Program-made: the position numbers and the translations under genes | NCBI GenBank assembly: GCA_030388825.1 | Contig: CP128836.1 | Span: 310,001-374,000, forward strand | From: Rossellomorea sp. AcN35-11 | GTDB taxonomy: Bacteria > Bacillota > Bacilli > Bacillales > Bacillaceae_B | DNA length: 64,000 nt | Direction: 5' to 3' | The notes under the pieces: generated by a model | What the model saw: the letters and a program-made list of their open reading frames with translations, nothing else | What the model was told of the DNA's origin: nothing | Database searches by the model: none | In this document: one piece after another, positions 58,599 to 64,000 of the stretch | How the letters are laid out: every line of letters starts with the position of its first letter | Numbering within the stretch: position 1 is the stretch's first letter

Positions 58599-58699
58599 GC
58601 TATAAAACACAACAACTATTTGGAAAAAGCTAAAGCCAGTACCTTAGAGAAAGTTTATTTAAAGTGCCAACTAGAATTAGTAGGTTAAGTTTTTTAATA

Positions 58700-58732
58700 A
58701 AAAAAGATACCCCGCTTATGAATGGGGTATCC
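58700..58732 (-). terminator. Terminator of the divIVA-like gene (minus strand)
   Basis: Read on the minus strand, GATACCCC-ATTCATAAGC-GGGGTATC followed by TTTTTTTATT. Confidence 0.9.
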
Positions 58733-58742
58733 ATACATATCA

Positions 58743-59243
58743 TCATATTTTCGGGACATCTCCATCTGTTTCAAGAGAAACCGGCCCTTGTAGTTCATCC
58801 CAATCATCATGTTCTAACATAGCAAGCTGAGAACCAATTAACAACTGGAATCGTTGGCGGAACACTTTGGCATGGTTCTTTAGCTTATCAACGTCCTTAT
58901 GCGCTTTCCTGGCTTCTTCCATTGCTTCGCTAACGATCCTGTTAGCCCTTAATTCCGCATCCTTTATTATTTGTTTTGCTTCAGTTTCTGCATCTAATTT
59001 CACCCGTTCTGAAGCTTCCTGAGCAATCAAAATAGACTTGTTAAGCGTTTCTTCAATACTTGAGTAGTTATAGACCCTTTCTTCTGCTTTTTCAAGCTTT
59101 TCTTCTAAGCTTTTCTTTTCTTTAATCCTCAATTCAAATTCTTTGATAATTTGATCCAAGAATTCATTAACTTCATCAACATTATAACCTTTAAATGACT
59201 TCGAAAATTCCTTGTTGTAAATATCAACCGGCATTAATCCCAT
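58743..59243 (-). CDS. DivIVA-family coiled-coil protein
   Basis: A 166-residue protein with GGATGGTG. The N-terminus (VDIYNKEFSKSFKGYNVDEV) is the lipid-binding DivIVA head, followed by coiled coils (30-145). B. subtilis DivIVA is 164 residues. DivIVA binds negatively curved membrane at poles and septa and anchors partners such as MinJ and RacA. On an accessory element it could tether plasmid or phage components to the poles. A leader terminator (59270-59307) lies just upstream. Confidence 0.9.
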   Translation of the reverse strand: MGLMPVDIYNKEFSKSFKGYNVDEVNEFLDQIIKEFELRIKEKKSLEEKLEKAEERVYNYSSIEETLNKSILIAQEASERVKLDAETEAKQIIKDAELRANRIVSEAMEEARKAHKDVDKLKNHAKVFRQRFQLLIGSQLAMLEHDDWDELQGPVSLETDGDVPKI

Positions 59244-59269
59244 ACTGACACCATCCTTTGTTTAAAATA

Positions 59270-59345
59270 AAAAAGAACCGCCCAGCAATTTCGCTAGGCG
59301 GTTCTCCCGCATTTCTTATACTCTTATTTTATTGGAATAGGGACA
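59270..59345 (-). promoter_or_regulatory. Leader with terminator upstream of the divIVA-like gene (minus strand)
   Basis: Read on the minus strand, AGAACCGCC-TAGCGAAATTGCTG-GGCGGTTCT runs straight into TTTTTTATTTT, and the gene's ribosome binding site follows within 25 bases. A possible -10 (TATAAG) lies near 59320. Same leader-terminator-gene order as on the plus strand. Confidence 0.6.
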
Positions 59346-59458
59346 CTTAAAGCAATAAACAGTTAGGATCCAGAGCAATCTCGCACTCAATTATAGACAA
59401 ACGAAAGATAAAAACATATACTCGAATAAAGTAAGGAGAAGTAAGGGGGACTGCTGCG

Positions 59459-60190
59459 GTGAGCAATGTTACCGTATTATCGAAAGGACAAATCACTATC
59501 CCGAAGGATGTTCGGACAGCCCTTTCATTAGGAGTAGGAGATACCTTGATTTATCAGCCATCCAAAATACATAGAGACTCGATCATCACGAAGAGCAAGA
59601 TAGGCAATGATGTTCTTGATATTCACTCGACACTGACTCAAAAAGGCCAGACAACAATCCCACGAACTGTTCGGGAAGATTTAGACCTGAATCCAGGTGA
59701 TACCATTGTATTTCGCTCCCTGAATGACAATATTCATTTTAGAAAGCAAGGAGAGTTGCTTTCGTGCCCTGCTTGTGAAGGGAAAGGTGGATTCGAGAAG
59801 CACAACCTACCATGCTTCCTTTGTGATCAAACCTCTTATATTGAGGAGACAGAAAGGGGCATTTTGTTTCAGCTGTTGTTCGAGAGCAAGCTCCGTAAAT
59901 ACGAAGTGCGTATGACGATCTTGCATCAAGAATTAGGGGAGTACGGCACCTGGAGATATACAGATTTTCCAAAACTAATTCTAGAAAGTTCTAATTATCC
60001 AGTAGAGATTATGTATAAGGTACAAGACACACTCCAATTGTTGGCGATTAAAGAAGCTGGACCAGGATCGCATCCTGCACTAAGAGCAATCCGGGATGGT
60101 AATGAAGAAGTAGAAATAAAATTCCTTGACCTCTTTAAAACAGATGCAGCTAAAGAAGAAGCTAAATTTTGGGTGAACAGTGTAAAATAA
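59459..60190 (+). CDS. Transition-state-type regulator: two AbrB domains plus zinc motif
   Basis: A 243-residue protein from GTG 59459. Two SpoVT/AbrB swapped-hairpin motifs occur in tandem: VTVLSKGQITIPKDVRTALSLGVGDTL (4-30) and HSTLTQKGQTTIPRTVREDLDLNPGDT (56-82). They are followed by a CPACEGKG...CFLC half-DnaJ-type zinc motif (103-122) and a 120-residue C-terminal domain of unknown type. Tandem AbrB domains in one chain can form a DNA-binding dimer intramolecularly. A regulator of this element is likely. Confidence 0.85.
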   Translation: MSNVTVLSKGQITIPKDVRTALSLGVGDTLIYQPSKIHRDSIITKSKIGNDVLDIHSTLTQKGQTTIPRTVREDLDLNPGDTIVFRSLNDNIHFRKQGELLSCPACEGKGGFEKHNLPCFLCDQTSYIEETERGILFQLLFESKLRKYEVRMTILHQELGEYGTWRYTDFPKLILESSNYPVEIMYKVQDTLQLLAIKEAGPGSHPALRAIRDGNEEVEIKFLDLFKTDAAKEEAKFWVNSVK

Positions 60191-60223
60191 CTTTTTATCA
60201 TTTAAGACAAAAGGAGGATTAAG

Positions 60224-61132
60224 ATGGAAGTCAGTTGGTATATGATCGCAATTTTAACGATCCTTTTAGTAGGAATTGTATGTAGTATCGGATTATATAT
60301 TTGGGACCGAGAAGTTTATTTAAAACATCGGGTCGCGATAAGAAAAATTTATTACGGCACCATTGTAGCTTCAGCATTCATCTTGTGGACATTTAACGCC
60401 TTTCCTAATGTAGGGGATAAACTAGAGAACTTGATTGCAATCGTCATCAGTATTATTGTCATTGATTTATTTGTCTTCCAAACTCCTGATATTACAAAGT
60501 TTATGGCAAATGAATTAAAGCAAGAAAGCTTGGTTGAGAGCATTAAAAAGAATCGCGGAACTTTTATCGAACTGAGTGATAAAATTATTAAAGTGAACGA
60601 AATTATGCCAAAAAGCAATCAAAAATGGCACTTAGAAGAATTCGAATTTACTCCTGAAAGTTATGAAGACTTTGTTCTGGATTACTTAAAAACCTTTGCT
60701 TCGACATTCCATTTCGATGTCTACTCCTATATAGTGGAGTCTACACAAAGCGAGATAGAGTTTCAGAAAAACATAGAAGCTGCATACAAGGAAATTCAGG
60801 CAGACCACAATTTTACCTTAAGAGGCGTGGGCATGAGAAAGAACAAAGCAGTCAAAACGTTAATTGATGGAGAAAATATTGAAGTTCTTGAGAATGACAG
60901 TTCATCGGTTATATTTCCATACTATGGTGTATATTATAACCTGCTCTTTGTTGTAAGCTCTAGAAAGGATAATGAGATAACCGGAGCAGATGCCTCTCTA
61001 ATGCTAAATATGTTATATACGCTCGATATGTGGTTGATACATAATGAGGACGATCTTATGCATTATGAAGAAGACGATTATGACCAGGATAGTCAGCCTG
61101 AAGATGGAAACGAAGAGGGAAATATGCTATGA
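60224..61132 (+). CDS. SpoIISA-like toxin
   Basis: A 302-residue protein with AAAGGAGGATT. Three membrane helices (about 5-27, 46-62, 68-88) are followed by a cytoplasmic domain. RVAIRKIYYGTIVASAFILW and LIAIVISIIVIDLFVFQTPD align with the SpoIISA membrane part, including the conserved AIRK-x-Y and DLFVF-type blocks. Residues 150-260 match its cytosolic GAF-like part. SpoIISA perforates the cell membrane unless SpoIISB binds its cytosolic domain. Two small basic genes follow. The C-terminus has an acidic extension of about 30 residues (EDDYDQDSQPEDG) not found in SpoIISA. Confidence 0.82.
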   Translation: MEVSWYMIAILTILLVGIVCSIGLYIWDREVYLKHRVAIRKIYYGTIVASAFILWTFNAFPNVGDKLENLIAIVISIIVIDLFVFQTPDITKFMANELKQESLVESIKKNRGTFIELSDKIIKVNEIMPKSNQKWHLEEFEFTPESYEDFVLDYLKTFASTFHFDVYSYIVESTQSEIEFQKNIEAAYKEIQADHNFTLRGVGMRKNKAVKTLIDGENIEVLENDSSSVIFPYYGVYYNLLFVVSSRKDNEITGADASLMLNMLYTLDMWLIHNEDDLMHYEEDDYDQDSQPEDGNEEGNML

Positions 61133-61162
61133 TAAAAAAAAGAGTTAAAGGAGTGTGGGAGA

Positions 61163-61339
61163 ATGACAGTTAATACACCGGTTCAAAACAAAAGAAAACA
61201 ACAAGACAATAGCAGCTCTTCCCGACACGGAAATGTGCCTCCTAGAAACCCAAATCAACGACCGACAACCATAAATATGAAACGTTCTATCGGGCGCATG
61301 AAAGCTAATGATAGAGATGCGATAAGACAGGCAAGATAG
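61163..61339 (+). CDS. Candidate SpoIISB-like antitoxin
   Basis: A 58-residue, strongly basic, probably disordered protein from ATG 61163 (AAAGGAGTGTGGGAG), immediately downstream of the SpoIISA-like gene. It has the size, charge and position of SpoIISB. VPPRNPNQRPTTINM carries a motif shared with the next small gene. Assignment is by context. Confidence 0.65.
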   Translation: MTVNTPVQNKRKQQDNSSSSRHGNVPPRNPNQRPTTINMKRSIGRMKANDRDAIRQAR

Positions 61340-61370
61340 AGAGGGTATTAATACCTTCTCTTTTTTATTG
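61338..61370 (+). terminator. Terminator after the toxin-antitoxin pair
   Basis: GAGAGGGTATTAATACCTTCTC hairpin followed by TTTTTT. Confidence 0.88.
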
Positions 61371-61430
61371 TTAAAATTACATGATTCTGCATAAGATATA
61401 CAAACAAGCGGAAAAGGACGTGGTTTAACA

Positions 61431-61583
61431 ATGAAAAAAGACCAAAAACCATTACCTCCAAGAAATCCTAACCAACGCACATGCGTAGCAAGAAACATAA
61501 CATTCCCTGTCCAAAAAGAGAATGAGTATTGGATCAGGACACTTTCTGAAAAACCGATTTTCGGTAAAAAAGGCAGGGGTTAG
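61431..61583 (+). CDS. Second PPRNPNQR protein (possible extra antitoxin, SpoIISC-like position)
   Basis: A 50-residue protein from ATG 61431, with its own promoter-like sequence (TTGTTA at 61369, TAAGAT near 61393). It shares PPRNPNQR with the 61163 product but differs elsewhere (CVARNITFPVQKENEYW). In B. subtilis SpoIISC is a second antitoxin of the same locus, so this may be analogous. Inference. Confidence 0.5.
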   Translation: MKKDQKPLPPRNPNQRTCVARNITFPVQKENEYWIRTLSEKPIFGKKGRG

Positions 61584-61630
61584 TTTCAGAGAATATTTAG
61601 CTTCCATTAGAAAGGGACCTGAAATTGAGA

Positions 61631-61732
61631 TATAATTAAATCATTATGATTCGACTAGGGAAGTACCCGCACACTCTTCATTCAGAGAGTTTGCGGGTAC
61701 TTTTTTATTATATGAAGGAGGGACGTTCCTCA
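61631..61732 (+). promoter_or_regulatory. Promoter and leader with terminator upstream of ftsK-like gene
   Basis: TATAAT at 61631-61636. AAGTACCCGCACACTCT pairs with AGAGAGTTTGCGGGTACTT around an ATT-type loop and is followed by TTTTTTATT. AAGGAGGG of the gene follows 10 bases later. Confidence 0.75.
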
Positions 61733-63190
61733 ATGCAATCCTCAAACGTCAAAAATGTGAAAGGCATTCCAATAGGGCCCTGCAAACTTTGTGGCGCTGA
61801 CGTGATAGATAAAGGGAAGTTTTTTGGCTGCTCGGCCTATTTTGATTCTGGCTGCGGCTTTACGATAAGCAAAGTCGTATTAGGGAAAGAACTTTCTCCA
61901 GAAGATATTAAAACTCTTTTAAATACAGGTGACACACGGTTAATAGAAGGCTTCCAAAAGAAAACAGGAAAAGGCACTTTCAAAGCTGTCATATCGTGGG
62001 ATGAAGAACGAGAGAAACTAACCTGGAAATTCCCCAATAGTAATGTTAATAAGTTACCCACAGACTTATTGAAACCACTGGTGATCTATGAGCCACCTGA
62101 CTCTGATACAAAGAGAGAATTTGAAGCGATTGAAAGAGAGGCATTGGCTCTTAAACACCCATGCAAGGTCGTAGATGTTAGGCACGGTCCACGAGTAACC
62201 CAATATCAACTACAACCAAAGAAAGGCGTTAATATCACTGGATACAAGCGGTTTAATGCTAACTTCCAAGCGGCTTTGTTTGCTAATAAACTGAATATGT
62301 ACATTCCTATTCCCGGGACGAACCGAGTAGGAATCGAAATCCCAACTAAACACCCATTCCCCGTGCAGCTAAGAGGGCTATTGGAGGATGAGGAATACCA
62401 GGCGAAAAAGAGGCCTTTAAGCTTTCCATTGGGAATGGACCTGTATGGCAAACCGATATTCGCTGATCTCGCTTCGATGCCACACCTATTAGTGGCCGGT
62501 GCCACCGGAGCTGGTAAGTCTGTCTTTCTAAACTCACTGATCTTGAGCCTTTTATACGGAAATGAGCCTCACGAGTTAAAGTTCCTTTTCATTGACCCGA
62601 AACAAGTGGAATTATCCATTTACGAAGGAATACCTCATTTAAGATCTACAGTCGTGAAAGATGCCAAGAGAGCTGGAGAAGCACTAAGTAGCTTAGTGAA
62701 GGAAATGATGAACCGGTACAGTTTAATGGAAGAGGCAGGAGTGCGGAACATTGACGGCTACAATGCAAAACTACTAAAGAAAGACCCCAAAGCACTTAAA
62801 CTTCCATACATTGTCGCTGTGGTGGACGAGGTAGCGGATTTAATAATGGCCGATGAAGAAGGGCATGTAGAACACTATATTGTCCGATTAGCCCAACTAG
62901 CAAGGGCAGCCGGTATCCATATGGTGATCGCCACACAGAGACCCACGAAAAAGGTGCTCTCCCCAATAATAAAGGCAAATATGCCTGTAAGGATTGCTTT
63001 TTCAGTAGCGTCTAGCATGGATTCTATGACTATTCTCGATCAGACAGGGGCAGAAAATCTACTAGGAAAAGGAGATATGCTTTATCAACCAAAGGACGGA
63101 CCAAGAAGAAGATTACAGTCTGGGTTTGTTTCTGATGAAGAAACTGAAAAAGTAGTTGAGTATATACGAAAGAAATACCCTCCTAAGTAA
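61733..63190 (+). CDS. FtsK/SpoIIIE-type DNA translocase with topoisomerase zinc-ribbon N-terminus
   Basis: A 485-residue protein from ATG 61733 (AAGGAGGG). Residues 14-42 (GPCKLCG...FFGCSAYFDSGCGF) form a topoisomerase-I-type C4 ribbon. Residues 45-105 resemble the small repeat following it in topoisomerase tails (SPEDIKTLLNTGDTRLIEGF). The motor follows: an alpha/beta part, Walker A GATGAGKS (256-263), Walker B VAVVDEVADLIM and the ATQRPTKKVLS block. It lacks the N-terminal membrane helices of SpoIIIE/FtsK and the C-terminal gamma domain that reads sequence. So it is a soluble, cytoplasmic DNA pump, e.g. for partition, conjugal transfer or packaging of this element. Confidence 0.9.
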   Translation: MQSSNVKNVKGIPIGPCKLCGADVIDKGKFFGCSAYFDSGCGFTISKVVLGKELSPEDIKTLLNTGDTRLIEGFQKKTGKGTFKAVISWDEEREKLTWKFPNSNVNKLPTDLLKPLVIYEPPDSDTKREFEAIEREALALKHPCKVVDVRHGPRVTQYQLQPKKGVNITGYKRFNANFQAALFANKLNMYIPIPGTNRVGIEIPTKHPFPVQLRGLLEDEEYQAKKRPLSFPLGMDLYGKPIFADLASMPHLLVAGATGAGKSVFLNSLILSLLYGNEPHELKFLFIDPKQVELSIYEGIPHLRSTVVKDAKRAGEALSSLVKEMMNRYSLMEEAGVRNIDGYNAKLLKKDPKALKLPYIVAVVDEVADLIMADEEGHVEHYIVRLAQLARAAGIHMVIATQRPTKKVLSPIIKANMPVRIAFSVASSMDSMTILDQTGAENLLGKGDMLYQPKDGPRRRLQSGFVSDEETEKVVEYIRKKYPPK

Positions 63191-63307
63191 GATTGACAAT
63201 ATATAGGGATGAATATATAGTAATAATACCCAAAGATACAAAAAAACGGATATCTGTAGGGGTATGCCCCTACTAGGTAGTCTCAAAATATATCAGAGGT
63301 GAACCAT

Positions 63308-64000
63308 TTGATTAAACTTGTTGTTTTCGACCTAGACAAAACCATAGCACCTCACTCCCAAAGAGGAGACATTAGAAATCACCTCATTTCATTAGAAGAC
63401 AAAGGGATTAGGCTAATGTTTATATCCTCAAAGCCCACTACATATGTATCTGGTTTTGTACAGAGTCTAGGAATCACAGAAGCTATCATTGTAGGGGAAA
63501 ATGGAGCGGAAATTCACTTCAATCTCAATTATCCCGTTCACAAAACTTATGTGTACTGCGAACACGAAGTGGACCAATTAGCAACACTTCAAGTTGATTT
63601 GCTACTAAAGTACACACGAGATATATGGTTTCAGCCAAATAACGTGAATGTGAGTGCTTTTAGCCGTAATAGCCGCATCCACTCCCTAGTTAAAAAAGAT
63701 ATAAAAGACTTTGTGAGTACACACAAAAACTTCTCCTATAATGAAAATCTCGAAGAGAACTCATTCGAAATCCATCCAAGTCAATCAGACCGTGGAGCAG
63801 GAATTAGAGTTGTAATGAGAGAATTAGGATTAAAACCACCAGAGGTAATCGGAATAGGAAATACTCGTAATGATAAGCCTTTATTTCTAGAAGGCATTCA
63901 TTCTATTAGCTGGAGTCAAAGTACAGCTAATCATAAAGTTTTAAACACATCGCAAGCCATCAATAAAGTGAATGAATTGATATCAGAAGAAGAGAAATTC
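63308..64000 (+). CDS. HAD-superfamily phosphatase (Cof-like), truncated at window edge
   Basis: From TTG 63308 (AGAGGTGA) the frame stays open to the end of the window (231 residues visible). VVFDLDKT is motif I with both Asp, ISSKPTT is motif II, the Lys of motif III is less clear, and GIGNTRNDKPLF is motif IV. GENGAEI and the small cap region are typical of the Cof/mannosyl-3-phosphoglycerate phosphatase group. Probably a sugar-phosphate or nucleotide phosphatase. Confidence 0.85.
   Translation, partial: MIKLVVFDLDKTIAPHSQRGDIRNHLISLEDKGIRLMFISSKPTTYVSGFVQSLGITEAIIVGENGAEIHFNLNYPVHKTYVYCEHEVDQLATLQVDLLLKYTRDIWFQPNNVNVSAFSRNSRIHSLVKKDIKDFVSTHKNFSYNENLEENSFEIHPSQSDRGAGIRVVMRELGLKPPEVIGIGNTRNDKPLFLEGIHSISWSQSTANHKVLNTSQAINKVNELISEEEKF

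Overview
The window looks like part of a large extrachromosomal element (megaplasmid or phage-plasmid) or an equivalent mobile region of a low-GC Bacillaceae bacterium. The recognisable proteins (DnaD, RecA, DivIVA, LexA-like, CheV, SpoIISA-like, CPBP protease, DUF1294) are all of Bacillales type, ribosome binding sites are strong (AAGGAGG), and TTG and GTG starts are frequent. About 130 mostly small genes, nearly all unrecognisable and co-directional, with a tRNA cluster, a toxin-antitoxin locus, DNA-modification genes and a transposon remnant, argue for an accessory replicon rather than a chromosome core.

Layout. 0-8 kb: a truncated gene, DnaD, a decayed Tn7-like TnsA, then recA with a lipoprotein nuclease on the minus strand, then a transglycosylase-like protein and a cytosine-5 DNA methyltransferase. 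8-9.8 kb: a gene-poor stretch ending in three LexA-box-like sites. 9.8-22 kb: plus-strand operons of small unknown proteins, including an ADP-ribosyltransferase-like protein followed closely by a TARG1/OARD1-like macrodomain hydrolase. 22.5-28.4 kb and 37.4-39.4 kb: two arrays of very small genes separated by about 22 copies of a degenerate ~50-bp repeat that carries the ribosome binding site and a sequence complementary to it. 29-43 kb: more small-protein operons, zinc-ribbon proteins and two GNAT-like proteins. 43-46.5 kb (minus): membrane proteins, a CPBP protease and five tRNA genes (Ser-GCT, Arg-CCT, Ser-TGA, two near-identical CAT-anticodon tRNAs) with strong inverted repeats between them. 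47-51 kb: CheV, a LexA-like protein lacking the protease nucleophile, and a methyl-accepting chemotaxis protein. 51-54 kb (minus): a double-HTH protein, DUF1294 and a Gly/Asn-rich-tailed protein. 54-61 kb: small operons, a DivIVA homologue, a double-AbrB/zinc protein, and a SpoIISA-like toxin with two short basic proteins sharing PPRNPNQR. 61.6-64 kb: an FtsK/SpoIIIE motor with a topoisomerase-type zinc ribbon, then a truncated HAD hydrolase.

The most striking feature is regulatory. Almost every recognisable promoter (extended -10, TGnTATAAT) is followed by a structured 5' leader ending in an intrinsic terminator just upstream of the first gene's ribosome binding site. At least two leader families recur with compensatory base changes: three copies at 13.3, 31.5 and 41.0 kb, and four at 4.9, 36.4, 54.0 and 56.5 kb. 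This suggests coordinated conditional termination/antitermination across the element. Several genes also carry single-base frameshifts. All functional calls are from reading the sequence; no database search was possible.
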